NCBI RefSeq assembly: GCF_937958975.1
Contig: NZ_CALGRE010000045.1
Span: 190,068-254,067 of the forward strand
From: an uncultured Eubacterium sp.
GTDB taxonomy: Bacteria > Bacillota > Clostridia > Lachnospirales > Lachnospiraceae
DNA: 64,000 nucleotides
Reading direction: 5' to 3'
The translations under genes were made by a program, and so were the position numbers. Below are positions 51,344-60,189 of the stretch, one piece after another. The notes beneath the pieces are model-generated. The model did not search any database, was not told where the DNA came from, and saw only the letters and a list, made by a program, of their open reading frames with translations. Position 1 is the first letter of the stretch. Every line of letters starts with the position of its first letter.

Positions 51344-51868
51344 ATGGCAGAGAAAAATCCAATTGTAACAATTGAAATGAATGATGGACAAGTTATGAAG
51401 GCAGAGTTATACCCTGAAATTGCACCGAACACAGTAAATAACTTCATCAGTCTTATCCAAAAGGGATATTATAATGGAGTTATTTTCCACAGAGTGATAA
51501 AAGGGTTTATGATTCAGGGCGGAGACCCGGAAGGAACAGGTGTAGGTGGTCCTGGATATTCGATTAAAGGAGAGTTTTCACAAAATGGATTTGAAAATAA
51601 CTTGAAACATACTCCCGGGGTGCTTTCCATGGCAAGAACAATGTTTCCGGATACAGCAGGTTCCCAGTTTTTTATTATGCATGAGACATCGCCGCATCTC
51701 GATGGACAATATGCGGCCTTTGGAAAAATTATTGAAGGTATGGAAGTTGTGAATAAAATTGCGGAATGTGCTACAGACTATATGGATAAACCGTTAGAAC
51801 AGCAGATGATGAAGAATGTAACGGTAGAAACTTTTGGTGTAGAATATCCGGAACCGGAAAAGTGCTAA
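51344..51868 (+). CDS. ppiB: Peptidyl-prolyl cis-trans isomerase, cyclophilin type
   Basis: 174 aa. PNTVNNFISL, YYNGVIFHRVIKGFMIQGGDPEGTG with the catalytic Arg, and GSQFFIMHETSPHLDGQYAAFGKI define a bacterial cytosolic cyclophilin that speeds proline isomerisation in folding. AAAGGAGAG precedes the ATG. The prophage ends in its 5' untranslated region, so its transcription may depend on prophage sequence. Confidence 0.95.
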   Translation: MAEKNPIVTIEMNDGQVMKAELYPEIAPNTVNNFISLIQKGYYNGVIFHRVIKGFMIQGGDPEGTGVGGPGYSIKGEFSQNGFENNLKHTPGVLSMARTMFPDTAGSQFFIMHETSPHLDGQYAAFGKIIEGMEVVNKIAECATDYMDKPLEQQMMKNVTVETFGVEYPEPEKC

Positions 51869-51957
51869 TTGCTATTTACAAACAACGTATTTCGTTGTAT
51901 AAAATATGATAGTGAGAAATTCACTCTAAGATAATAGGAAATAAAGGAGGAATAGTT

Positions 51958-52170
51958 ATGGCAAAAATAACCAAAGATATGATTATTAGTGATATTATTC
52001 AGATAAATATGGGATGTGTTCCTATCTTATTAAATGAAGGTATGCATTGTATTGGCTGTCCTGCATCGCAGGGAGAAACATTAGAAGAGGCGTGTATGGT
52101 GCACGGATTAGATGCAGATGTTTTAGCAAAGAAGTTAAATGATTTTGTTGAGAGTGTTGATGCAGAATAA
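51958..52170 (+). CDS. DUF1858 (ScdA N-terminal-like) protein
   Basis: 70 aa. KDMIISDIIQ ... VPILLNEGMHCIGCPASQGETLEEAC has the CxxC pair of DUF1858 proteins, thought to bind metal or form a redox disulfide. AAAGGAGG precedes the ATG. A terminator follows. Confidence 0.88.
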   Translation: MAKITKDMIISDIIQINMGCVPILLNEGMHCIGCPASQGETLEEACMVHGLDADVLAKKLNDFVESVDAE

Positions 52171-52173
52171 TCC

Positions 52174-52212
52174 AAAAAAGAGGCAGTTCACTGAGTGAAT
52201 GCCTCTTTTTTG
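52174..52212. terminator. Bidirectional terminator
   Basis: AAAAAAGAGGC pairs with GCCTCTTTTTT, between the DUF1858 gene and the convergent Lys/Ala-rich gene. Confidence 0.85.
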
Positions 52213-52227
52213 ATGTATATGTTTGAA

Positions 52228-52665
52228 TTATAAAGCGATATCTCCGATAATTCCATCGATTACATAATAAGCTTTCATATCTTCAGGTTTAATGTAGATT
52301 GAAACAGATGTCATAGTTTTTTTACCATTCTTTGCTGTGTAATCAGCTTTAACGGCTTTTTCAATTTCTACGGTATCAAATTCCATTCCATGGAACTGAA
52401 CGTAAACATTGTTTTCTTTTTTAACTGTCTTTTTAGCAGGCGCTTTTTTAGCAGCAGGTTTTGTTTCTACTTTCTTTTCAACGACCTTAGCAGCAGGTTT
52501 CGTCTCAGTCTTTTTTTCTGTGGCTTTAGCGACAGGTTTTGTCTCAGCTTTTTTAGGCGTAGCTTTTGTAGCTGCCTTTGTCTCTTCTTTTTTTACATCT
52601 GCTTTAACGGCTGTCTCAACTTTTTTTTCAGCAGCTTTTGCAGTTGTTTTCTTAGTAGTTGCCAT
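52228..52665 (-). CDS. Lys/Ala-rich protein with DUF6465-like C-terminus
   Basis: 145 aa. The first ~85 residues are a Lys/Ala/Thr/Glu repeat tract (units like EKKVETKPAAK), reminiscent of histone-H1-like tails. The last ~60 (VYVQFHGMEFDTVEIEKAVKADY ... SVSIYIKPEDMKAYYVIDG) form a compact domain seen in many Lachnospiraceae, which I recall as DUF6465. Nucleoid binding is possible, not shown. AGGAGG precedes the ATG. Confidence 0.75.
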   Translation of the reverse strand: MATTKKTTAKAAEKKVETAVKADVKKEETKAATKATPKKAETKPVAKATEKKTETKPAAKVVEKKVETKPAAKKAPAKKTVKKENNVYVQFHGMEFDTVEIEKAVKADYTAKNGKKTMTSVSIYIKPEDMKAYYVIDGIIGDIAL

Positions 52666-53057
52666 AATAAAAATCCTCCTTAAAATAAGTAGGTCGATTC
52701 AAGTCTATAGAATGTGTGCGTATTATCAACCCAATAATATTAGCTGTGCTTTTCACATGTTGTATAATACAACTACAATTTAAAATATGCAAGAATCTCT
52801 AAAAAGTTTATGAAAAACACACAAATTATAAAAGTATGGAATTATAAATTACTAATTTTATACTTGTATTTATTACCATGTAGTTAAAATAATAGTTAAA
52901 AATTACAATTTATACTTGAAAAATGTTCAAAAATATAGCAATATTATAATATAGCATGGTGCGAATTATTTGACATTATGTCGAAAGTTTGCTAAAATCC
53001 ACAAGCATTAGTATACTCGGAAATAAAAATTATATAAAAAAGTTGGAATATTAAATA
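52666..53057. other. 392-bp AT-rich intergenic region
   Basis: It separates divergent genes. The only clear feature is a plus-strand promoter at 52970-52998. The rest is AT-rich with no gene of convincing form. Confidence 0.5.
52970..52998 (+). promoter_or_regulatory. Promoter of the SH3-domain gene
   Basis: TTGACA (52970-52975), 17 bp, TAAAAT (52993-52998). Confidence 0.65.
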
Positions 53058-53576
53058 ATGAATAGATTTGAAAAAAGAAAGTTAAAGAGTGGTATTTATA
53101 AGCATGTCAATGCTTTGATGTATACATGTATTTTTGCAGTAGCTTCAATTATAACGATTGCAGCAGCGGTGAATCGGACAGATGAGATTGTATATATGGA
53201 TGAAGAACAGGTTGTATCTACTGTCAGGGAGTCGGTAGCTTTTACAGATAAGGCCGCACATAAAGTTGCTGTCGGTGAGTCAGAGACAGAAGAAAATGTC
53301 TCCAATGATGTTACGGAGAATATTACAGATGTTCCAACAGAGCCGGACACAACAGCAGGTGAGCCGGATACAAGCCGAATAACAGGCAATAAGATTAAAG
53401 TCACGGCAGATACACTGAATGTGAGGGCACAGGCAAGTGAAGAGGCAGAGGTTCTCGGAATGGCAGATGAAGATGACGTTTATACTATTATTTCTGAACA
53501 GGGTGAATGGATAGAGATTGATTATAATGGAAATAATGGATTTGTAAAATCTGAATTTGTTGAAATACAGGAATAA
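53058..53576 (+). CDS. Membrane-anchored SH3b-domain protein
   Basis: 172 aa. Basic start, one membrane segment (about 20-38), an acidic Thr/Glu-rich extracytoplasmic linker and a C-terminal bacterial SH3 domain (IKVTADTLNVRAQASEEAEVLGMADEDD ... GNNGFVKSEFVE, about 112-172). SH3b domains bind peptidoglycan or other wall parts. No catalytic domain. The ribosome site is weak (GTTGGAATATT). Confidence 0.82.
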   Translation: MNRFEKRKLKSGIYKHVNALMYTCIFAVASIITIAAAVNRTDEIVYMDEEQVVSTVRESVAFTDKAAHKVAVGESETEENVSNDVTENITDVPTEPDTTAGEPDTSRITGNKIKVTADTLNVRAQASEEAEVLGMADEDDVYTIISEQGEWIEIDYNGNNGFVKSEFVEIQE

Positions 53577-53581
53577 TAAAT

Positions 53582-53610
53582 AAAAAGAAATCCTTGGGGT
53601 TTCTTTTTTT
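53582..53610 (+). terminator. Terminator of the SH3-domain gene
   Basis: AAAAAGAAA pairs with TTTCTTTTT through a short loop, T run following. Confidence 0.75.
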
Positions 53611-53684
53611 ATATTTAATGATATAATTAACCTACCTTTGAATTTATATACATAGAATAATTATAAAAGAAGGAGGACTGGGAT

Positions 53685-54110
53685 ATGAATTATATTGGAT
53701 GGCTTATTATTTTTGTCGTTTTTGCGGCATTAGAATTAGTATCTCTTGGCATGACCTGTATCTGGTTTGCCATTGGTGCTCTGGCAGCATGTGTTAGTTC
53801 GCTGTTTACGGACAATTGGATGATTCAGGCCTTTGTGTTCATAATAATAACAGTAGTCGTTTTGGTTTTCTTAAGACCGATTGCCATAAAGCATATAAAT
53901 GGTAAAGCAGAGAAAACAAATGTAGATTCCATAATTGGCAGAAAGGCAAAGGTAATTGCTGATATTGACAATATAAATGCGACAGGGATGGTTGTCATTG
54001 ACGGAATGGAATGGACTGCAAGAAGTGTTGACGGAAGCATAATAACAAAAGATACTTTAGTTGAGGTTGTGTCCGTGGAAGGGGTAAAGGCTATCGTAAA
54101 AGAAATATAA
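53685..54110 (+). CDS. NfeD-family membrane protein
   Basis: 141 aa. Three hydrophobic segments (about 3-20, 24-42, 46-64) and a C-terminal OB-like domain (SIIGRKAKVIADIDN ... GMEWTARSVDGSIITKDTLVEVVSVEGVKAIVKEI) mark the short NfeD type without protease domain. These proteins pair with SPFH proteins; here the partner lies 75 bp downstream. Confidence 0.9.
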   Translation: MNYIGWLIIFVVFAALELVSLGMTCIWFAIGALAACVSSLFTDNWMIQAFVFIIITVVVLVFLRPIAIKHINGKAEKTNVDSIIGRKAKVIADIDNINATGMVVIDGMEWTARSVDGSIITKDTLVEVVSVEGVKAIVKEI

Positions 54111-54185
54111 GAAATGATTTGCGAAAGTATATCCATCGCATTATCATAAAGAGCATAGGAAATATAAGATTAGGAGGAAAAAATT

Positions 54186-55100
54186 ATGCCATTTTTAATT
54201 ATTGTTTTGATTTTAGCAATTGCGGTTGTATCTACATGTGTAAAAATTGTACCGCAGGCACATGCTTACGTTATTGAGAGACTCGGTGTTTATAAGCAGA
54301 CATGGTCTGTGGGAATCCATTTTAAGGTTCCGTTTCTTGACAGAGTTTCCAGAAGAGTGAATTTAAAGGAACAGGTGGCTGATTTCGAGCCTCAGCCTGT
54401 AATTACCAGGGATAACGTAACAATGCAGATTGATACAATTATTTTTTATCAGATTACAGACCCTAAGCTTTTTGCTTATGGTGTTGAAAATCCAATTGTA
54501 GCTATTAAATCACTTACAGCAACAACATTGAGAAATATTGTCGGTGATTTGGAACTTGATGAGACACTCACTTCCAGAGAGACGATTAACGCAAAAATGC
54601 GTACAGAATTAGATGTTGCAACTGACCCTTGGGGAATTAAGGTGAACAGAGTAGAGTTAAAAAATATTATTCCACCGAGAGACATTCAGGAGGCAATGGA
54701 AAAGCAGATGAGAGCTGAGCGTGAAAAACGTGAGCAGATTCTTAGAGCAGAAGGTGAGAAGAAGTCAGCTGTTCTGATTGCAGAAGGTAAGAAAGAAGCG
54801 GCTATTTTGAATGCAGAAGCCGACAAAGCAGCAGCTGTATTGAAAGCTGATGCTGAAAAACAGAAGAAAATTCTTGAGGCAGAAGGTGAGGCACAGGCAA
54901 TTCTCAAGGTTCAGCAGGCTACAGCAGACGGTATTAGAGCTATTAAGGAAGCGGGTGCAGATGAGGCTGTTCTTACAATGAAGAGCCTAGAAGCATTTGT
55001 GGCAGCAGCAGATGGTCAGGCTACAAAGATTATTATCCCATCTGAGATTCAGGGATTAGCAGGTTCAGTGAAAGCATTGGCTGAGACGATTAAAGACTAA
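54186..55100 (+). CDS. SPFH/band 7 protein (stomatin-like, QmcA type)
   Basis: 304 aa. N-terminal membrane segment (about 2-18), band 7 domain (KIVPQAHAYVIERLGVYKQTW ... RTELDVATDPWGIKVNRVELKNI), a long Ala/Glu coiled coil (about 170-240) and a C-terminal helix. It forms rings in membrane microdomains with NfeD. AGGAGG precedes the ATG. Confidence 0.93.
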   Translation: MPFLIIVLILAIAVVSTCVKIVPQAHAYVIERLGVYKQTWSVGIHFKVPFLDRVSRRVNLKEQVADFEPQPVITRDNVTMQIDTIIFYQITDPKLFAYGVENPIVAIKSLTATTLRNIVGDLELDETLTSRETINAKMRTELDVATDPWGIKVNRVELKNIIPPRDIQEAMEKQMRAEREKREQILRAEGEKKSAVLIAEGKKEAAILNAEADKAAAVLKADAEKQKKILEAEGEAQAILKVQQATADGIRAIKEAGADEAVLTMKSLEAFVAAADGQATKIIIPSEIQGLAGSVKALAETIKD

Positions 55101-55129
55101 TTTAAGTGAAGAGTTGAGAGTATAAAGAT

Positions 55130-55459
55130 ATGTATAACGAGGATAGAGTTCTGTGCGGAGCAAATTCCTATGAAAAGAAGTTTTATATCAATGACAGATT
55201 TAAGAATTTGCCTGAACAGATTAGACAAGAGTTACAGATAATGTGTGTTATGTTTACAGAAGAGGTTGGTGGAACCTTGATTTTGGAATATGACGAGGAT
55301 GGATTTCTTCAGTTGATAACAGATGCAGAAGAAGATGATATACTGTATGATGAAATCGGAAGCGGTCTGAAAATTCATCAGATACAGTTAGAAAAAAGGG
55401 AACTCTTAGAGGCTCTTGAAATGTACTATAAGGTATTTGTGTTAGGAGAAGATGCGTAA
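55130..55459 (+). CDS. Conserved Lachnospiraceae protein (DUF6145-like)
   Basis: 109 aa, acidic: SYEKKFYINDRFKNLPEQIRQELQIMCVMFTEEVGGTL. I recall it as DUF6145, of unknown role, next to coaX in Lachnospiraceae. Its stop overlaps the coaX ATG by one base. Confidence 0.75.
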   Translation: MYNEDRVLCGANSYEKKFYINDRFKNLPEQIRQELQIMCVMFTEEVGGTLILEYDEDGFLQLITDAEEDDILYDEIGSGLKIHQIQLEKRELLEALEMYYKVFVLGEDA

Positions 55460-56229
55460 TGCTTTTGACGGTTGATGTTGGAAATACAAATATTACATTG
55501 GGATTATTTAAAGGAAAAGATATATATGCCACTTTTAGAATTACAACACAGATGGCAAGGACATCTGATGAATATGGTTCCCTTATTGCTGAAATGATTG
55601 TCAGAAAAGGAATTGATGTTAAGAGTATTAAAGATGTTATTGTTTCATCTGTTGTTCCAAAGGTTATGTACTCATTGAATAGTGGAATTATAAAATATTT
55701 TGGTATCCAGCCAATGATTGTCGGTATAGGCACAAAAACAGGGATTAGGATTAACAGGACGGACCCGAGAGAAGTGGGTTCGGATAGAATTGTAGACGCT
55801 GTGTCGGCATATGAGATTTATGGTGGTCCTTGTATTGTGGCAGATTTTGGAACTGCTACTACATATGATTTGATTGGAGCCGATGGAACCTTTGAGGCAG
55901 GTGTTACTTCTCCGGGAATTAAGATATGTGCGAAGGCTCTTTGGGATTGTACGGCAAAACTTCCGGAAGTAGAGATTAAAAAGCCGGAGTCTATTCTTGG
56001 AAAAGATACAATCACGAGCATGCAGGCAGGTATTGTTTATGGATATATAGGTCAAACAGAGTATATTATTGATAAGATGAAGGAGGCGAGTGGTCTCGAA
56101 AATCTCAGAGTAATAGCTACTGGTGGAATGGGACGTATTATTTATGAAAATACGGACAGAATTGATATATATGATAATGAACTTACATTGCAGGGCATGA
56201 GAATAATTTATGAAAAGAACAGAAAATAA
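55459..56229 (+). CDS. coaX: Type III pantothenate kinase
   Basis: 256 aa. DVGNTNITLGLF (phosphate-binding loop 1), DRIVDAVSAYE, CIVADFGTATTYDLIGADGTFEAGVTSPGI (second phosphate loop) and ATGGMGRI show the ASKHA-type CoaX, which makes 4'-phosphopantothenate for coenzyme A. It is first in a coaX-dus pair. Confidence 0.96.
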   Translation: MLLTVDVGNTNITLGLFKGKDIYATFRITTQMARTSDEYGSLIAEMIVRKGIDVKSIKDVIVSSVVPKVMYSLNSGIIKYFGIQPMIVGIGTKTGIRINRTDPREVGSDRIVDAVSAYEIYGGPCIVADFGTATTYDLIGADGTFEAGVTSPGIKICAKALWDCTAKLPEVEIKKPESILGKDTITSMQAGIVYGYIGQTEYIIDKMKEASGLENLRVIATGGMGRIIYENTDRIDIYDNELTLQGMRIIYEKNRK

Positions 56230-56230
56230 T

Positions 56231-57184
56231 ATGAAGATAGGTAATGTTGAAATTAGAAATAGTTTGGCATTAGGACCAATGGCAGGTGTAACAGACCTGC
56301 CATTTCGTCTGCTATGTAAAGAGCAGGGCTGTGGGATTCTTTATTCCGAGATGGTCAGTGCCAAGGCAATTTTATATAAAAATAAAAATACGGATATACT
56401 TCTTAATATTGACAAAAAAGAGCATCCAATTGCCATACAGCTTTTTGGTTCAGACGCTGATATTATGGCAGAGATAGGAGTCAGAGTAGCTGAGGGAAAC
56501 TGTGATTTTATTGATATTAATATGGGGTGTCCGGTTCCTAAAATTGTGAACAATCATGAGGGTTCATATCTGCTGACACAGCCGAAGCTGGTAGAGAAGA
56601 TTCTAACTAAGATGGTAAAGGCAATAGATAAGCCTGTCACAATTAAAATTAGGAAAGGTTTTCGGGATGGAGAAAGTCAGGCAGTGGAAATTGCGAGAAT
56701 TGCGGAGAGTTGCGGTGTGGCAGCAATCTCTGTGCATGGCAGAACAAGAGAACAATATTACAGCGGGAAAGCAGACTGGGATATTATTAAGGATGTGAAG
56801 AAGGCTGTAAATATACCGGTGATTGGAAATGGAGATATATTTTCCGCCCAGGATGCAAAGGCGATGAAAGAATATACAGGGTGTGATGGACTTATGGTAG
56901 GAAGAGCAGCAAGGGGGAATCCTTGGATATTCAGACAGATTAGTGAATATCTTGAAAACGGTAAAATTATTGATAAGCCTGGCTCAAAAGAAGTCAAGGA
57001 GATGATTTTGAAACATGCATCTATGTTAATTGAATATAAGGGAGAGTATACCGGAGTGCGTGAAATGAGAAAACATATCGCATGGTATACACAAGGGCTG
57101 CCACACTCGGCAGAACTCAGACGGAGATGCAATGAGATTGCGAGCTGGGATTCCTTACAGGAAATTTTAGATTCCAGGCTGTAA
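56231..57184 (+). CDS. dusB: tRNA-dihydrouridine synthase
   Basis: 317 aa from the ATG at 56231 (MKIGNVEIRNSLALGPMAGVTD), 1 bp after coaX; an ATG at 56210 inside coaX adds seven residues. FMN-binding TIM barrel: NMGCPVPKIV with catalytic Cys, IKIRKGF, SVHGRTREQYYSG, VIGNGDIFS, and GLMVGRAARGNPWIF. It reduces uridine in tRNA. Confidence 0.94.
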   Translation: MKIGNVEIRNSLALGPMAGVTDLPFRLLCKEQGCGILYSEMVSAKAILYKNKNTDILLNIDKKEHPIAIQLFGSDADIMAEIGVRVAEGNCDFIDINMGCPVPKIVNNHEGSYLLTQPKLVEKILTKMVKAIDKPVTIKIRKGFRDGESQAVEIARIAESCGVAAISVHGRTREQYYSGKADWDIIKDVKKAVNIPVIGNGDIFSAQDAKAMKEYTGCDGLMVGRAARGNPWIFRQISEYLENGKIIDKPGSKEVKEMILKHASMLIEYKGEYTGVREMRKHIAWYTQGLPHSAELRRRCNEIASWDSLQEILDSRL

Positions 57185-57319
57185 TGCGTTGAGGGATAGC
57201 GTTTCAAAATACGGCGAAACCCTAGTATAAATAGGCGCTTGTGGTTGACAATGGAGTGTCACCTTGCTATTATAAAGTGTAAAAGTTTTGAACGAGCATT
57301 TGATTGGAGGAGCAAAAAA

Positions 57320-57805
57320 ATGGCAGATGTAAAGAAGAATATTCTTACTTATGAAGGACTACAAAAATTAGAAGCGGAATTAGAAGATTTAAAGGTAAAT
57401 AAACGTAGAGAAGTTGCAGAAAAAATTAAAGAGGCTAGGGAACAGGGAGACTTGTCAGAAAACGCTGAATATGATGCGGCAAAGGATGAACAGAGAGATA
57501 TTGAAGCAAGAATTGAAGAAATAGAGAAAATTTTAAAAAATGTTGAAGTCGTAGGTGCAGATGACATTGATGACACAAAGATTAATGTAGGATGTCATAT
57601 TAAAATACATGATTATGAGTTTGACGAGGACCTTGAATTTAGTATCGTTGGTTCCACGCAGACAAACAGTTTGAAAGGATTAATTTCAAATGAGTCACCA
57701 CTTGGAAAAGCATTGATTGGAAAAGAAGTAGGCGATGAGGTTGAAGTCGAGATGGGCGAGGTAGTATCAAAGTATAAGGTGCTTGAAATAAAGACGGAGA
57801 GATAA
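57320..57805 (+). CDS. greA: Transcription elongation factor GreA
   Basis: 161 aa from the ATG at 57320 (TTGGAGG upstream). N-terminal coiled coil with the tip residues DLSENAEYDAAKDEQ (acidic pair that enters RNA polymerase) and a C-terminal FKBP-like domain (NSLKGLISNESPLGKALIGKEVGDEVEV). It rescues arrested RNA polymerase. lysS follows after 33 bp. Confidence 0.96.
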   Translation: MADVKKNILTYEGLQKLEAELEDLKVNKRREVAEKIKEAREQGDLSENAEYDAAKDEQRDIEARIEEIEKILKNVEVVGADDIDDTKINVGCHIKIHDYEFDEDLEFSIVGSTQTNSLKGLISNESPLGKALIGKEVGDEVEVEMGEVVSKYKVLEIKTER

Positions 57806-57838
57806 TTTTTAAGATAAAAAGATTTAGGAGTTACAAAA

Positions 57839-59377
57839 ATGGCAGAAAACAAAAATAATAATCAGCAGGTTGATACAAAGCAGCTTTTAAAGGTTCGCCG
57901 TGAAAAGCTGGCTGATTTACAGGAGAGGGGAAAAGACCCATTCCAGATTACAAAGTATGATGTAACACATCATAGTATGGAAATTAAGAATAATTTTGAT
58001 GCGTTAGAGGCGCAGCATGATGAAGATGGGAAATTAATCAAAGATTCATCAAAGTTAGTATCTATAGCCGGACGTATTATGTTAAAACGTGTTATGGGTA
58101 AAGCATCTTTTTGCAATATACAGGATTTAGAAGGAAATATCCAGGTGTATGTATCCAGAAATGAATTGGGCGAAGAACCTTTTGAGGAATATAAAGATTT
58201 TAAAAAAATGGATATTGGTGATATTGTTGGTATTAAAGGTTATCCATTTAGAACAAAGACCGGTGAGATGAGTATTCATGCCACAGAGGTTACACTTCTC
58301 ACAAAGAGTCTGCAGATTCTTCCTGAAAAGCATCATGGTCTTACGAATACTGATTTAAGGTATCGTCAGAGATATTTGGACCTTATTATGAATCAGGAAG
58401 CTAAGGAGACATTTGTTAAGCGTTCAAAGATTATAAGTGAGATTAGAAAATATCTTGACGGACAGGGATTTATGGAAGTAGAGACGCCTATGTTGGTACA
58501 CAATGCAGGTGGAGCGGCAGCCCGTCCGTTTGATACGCATTTTAATGCTTTAGATGAGGATGTGAAACTTCGTATTTCATTGGAGCTTTATTTAAAGAGA
58601 CTGATTGTAGGAGGTCTTGAAAAGGTATATGAAATAGGAAGGGTTTTCCGTAATGAAGGTGTTGATACGAGACATAATCCTGAGTTTACACTGATGGAAC
58701 TTTATCAGGCATATACAGATTATAATGGTATGATGGATTTGACAGAAAACCTTTACAGACATCTTGCAGAAGTAGTTTGTGGCAGTTCAAAAATTGTTTA
58801 TAATGGTATTGAAATGGATTTAAGTCAGCCATTTGAGAGATTAACAATGGTGGAGGCTGTCAAGAAATATGCAGGTGTAGACTGGAATGAGGTGGAGACT
58901 GTAGAGCAGGCTAAGGAATTGGCAAAAGAACACCATGTAGAATTTGAAGAACATCATAAGAAGGGCGATATTTTAAATTTATTCTTTGAAGAATTTGTTG
59001 AGGACCATTTAATTCAGCCAACATTTATAATGGACCATCCGATTGAGATTTCTCCGTTGACAAAGAAGAAACCGGAAAATCCGGAATATGTCGAGAGATT
59101 TGAGTTCTTTATGAATGGTTGGGAGATGGCAAATGCTTATTCAGAGTTGAATGATCCGATTGACCAGAGAGAAAGATTTAAAGCGCAGGAAGAACTTCTT
59201 GCACTTGGTGATGAGGAAGCAAATACAACCGATGAGGATTTCATGAATGCGTTGGAAATTGGTATGCCGCCTACAGGAGGAATTGGATTTGGTATTGACA
59301 GAATGTGTATGCTGTTGACGGATTCGGCGGCAATTAGAGACGTGTTATTATTCCCGACGATGAAGAAGTTGGATTAA
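57839..59377 (+). CDS. lysS: Lysyl-tRNA synthetase, class II
   Basis: 512 aa. N-terminal OB anticodon-binding domain (about 60-150), class II motif 1 (EVETPMLVHNAGGAAARPF region), motif 2 (YEIGRVFRNEGVDTRHNPEFTLMELYQAY) and motif 3 (GGIGFGIDRMCMLLTDS). It charges tRNA-Lys. No C-terminal extension. Confidence 0.97.
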   Translation: MAENKNNNQQVDTKQLLKVRREKLADLQERGKDPFQITKYDVTHHSMEIKNNFDALEAQHDEDGKLIKDSSKLVSIAGRIMLKRVMGKASFCNIQDLEGNIQVYVSRNELGEEPFEEYKDFKKMDIGDIVGIKGYPFRTKTGEMSIHATEVTLLTKSLQILPEKHHGLTNTDLRYRQRYLDLIMNQEAKETFVKRSKIISEIRKYLDGQGFMEVETPMLVHNAGGAAARPFDTHFNALDEDVKLRISLELYLKRLIVGGLEKVYEIGRVFRNEGVDTRHNPEFTLMELYQAYTDYNGMMDLTENLYRHLAEVVCGSSKIVYNGIEMDLSQPFERLTMVEAVKKYAGVDWNEVETVEQAKELAKEHHVEFEEHHKKGDILNLFFEEFVEDHLIQPTFIMDHPIEISPLTKKKPENPEYVERFEFFMNGWEMANAYSELNDPIDQRERFKAQEELLALGDEEANTTDEDFMNALEIGMPPTGGIGFGIDRMCMLLTDSAAIRDVLLFPTMKKLD

Positions 59378-59446
59378 GAAAATAGGCTGAAAAGGGCGTG
59401 AATAAAGGAATTTTTTAAGGAGACTAGAAAAGAAAATTTAGGATTT

Positions 59447-59482
59447 TACGCCCAACTTACGCCCAATTTTTAAAGATTATGA
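59447..59482. repeat. Tandem 9-mers downstream of lysS, possible old integrase arm/attachment site
   Basis: TACGCCCAA occurs at 59447-59455 and 59458-59466, again with an 11-bp period, and is followed by AAAGATTATGA (59472-59482), equal to the first 11 bp of the prophage core. A related GGGCGTGA lies at 59394. It marks the border between core genes and the decayed accessory region. Confidence 0.45.
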
Positions 59483-59495
59483 CAGAAACCGATTA

Positions 59496-59527
59496 AAGGA
59501 GATTGCAGATATAGCAGTCTTCTTTTT
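59496..59527 (+). terminator. Probable lysS terminator
   Basis: GATTGC pairs with GCAGTC (one G-T), followed by CTTCTTTTTTT. Confidence 0.6.
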
Positions 59528-59601
59528 TTATGTAAATTTAAAGAAAAATAGCCTTGCAATCATTCAGTTAATGTAAGGCTAGGATATTGATTTAAATAAT
59601 T

Positions 59602-59884
59602 CTAAAAAAGTTCTTGTTGTCTTGGAGATAAAGAAGACCGGTAACTAATATTTCTCTTTGTTCGGCGGTAAGAGAAAAGGAATTATTATCCTCTGCAAAA
59701 AATTGTGATAATGTAATGCCAAATTCCTTACAAATTTTTTTAATGATTTAATGGTAGGTGTTTGATTTTTGCGATATGAAGTGGATATTGTAGATTGTGT
59801 TAGACCAGAATATTTAGCCAAATCGTATTCTGCTTAGTTTCGTTCTAGCCGCAGCATTGTAATTTTCTTTAGTACATCTATCAT
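59602..59884 (-). pseudogene. Broken XRE regulator
   Basis: Read from the ATG at 59884, MIDVLKKITMLRLERN is followed by a TAA, then AEYDLAKYSGLTQSTISTSYRKNQTP, the HTH, then a frameshift near an A7 run, after which the other frame gives ICKEFGITLSQFFAEDNNSFSLTAEQREIL to a stop at 59602. One nonsense change and one frameshift therefore inactivate a small Xre protein. Confidence 0.8.
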
Positions 59885-60004
59885 AGTATTACCCTTTCTT
59901 ATTTTGTTTATGTGTATATTATACTTCGTTAAAAACTTAATTTTTAGCAGTTTAAAAAGTATAATTTATATGTAAAAAACATTATTAAGAGGGGATGATA
60001 ACTT

Positions 60005-60088
60005 ATGAATATCGAAGAAGAATTGAAAAAAATAACAGAAAATATTGACACCAAAGAATTAATCACTAAGATTGTTGGGATACAATAG
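60005..60088 (+). CDS. 27-codon frame, probably a remnant
   Basis: MNIEEELKKITENIDTKEL..., with AGAGGGGATG upstream of the ATG. It looks like the start of a longer helical protein cut by a stop. Its ribosome site is good, so it might still be translated. Confidence 0.35.
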   Translation: MNIEEELKKITENIDTKELITKIVGIQ

Positions 60089-60189
60089 ATAGGTAACACA
60101 AAAAATAAAAAAGAGGAAATCACCTCTGTATGATATATTTATAATAACGGCAAAACATTTATATCAAGAAAACTATAGGAGATTCCTAT

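Noticed and set aside
52390..52783. Plus-strand frames rich in Phe/Ser/Ala opposite the Lys/Ala-rich gene
   Set aside because: Antisense of the Lys/Ala repeats; no ribosome site or promoter.
59472..59482. A third copy of the prophage att core after lysS
   Set aside because: Only 11 of 24 bp match, so it is not claimed as an attachment site of this prophage; kept only as part of the orphan-repeat finding.
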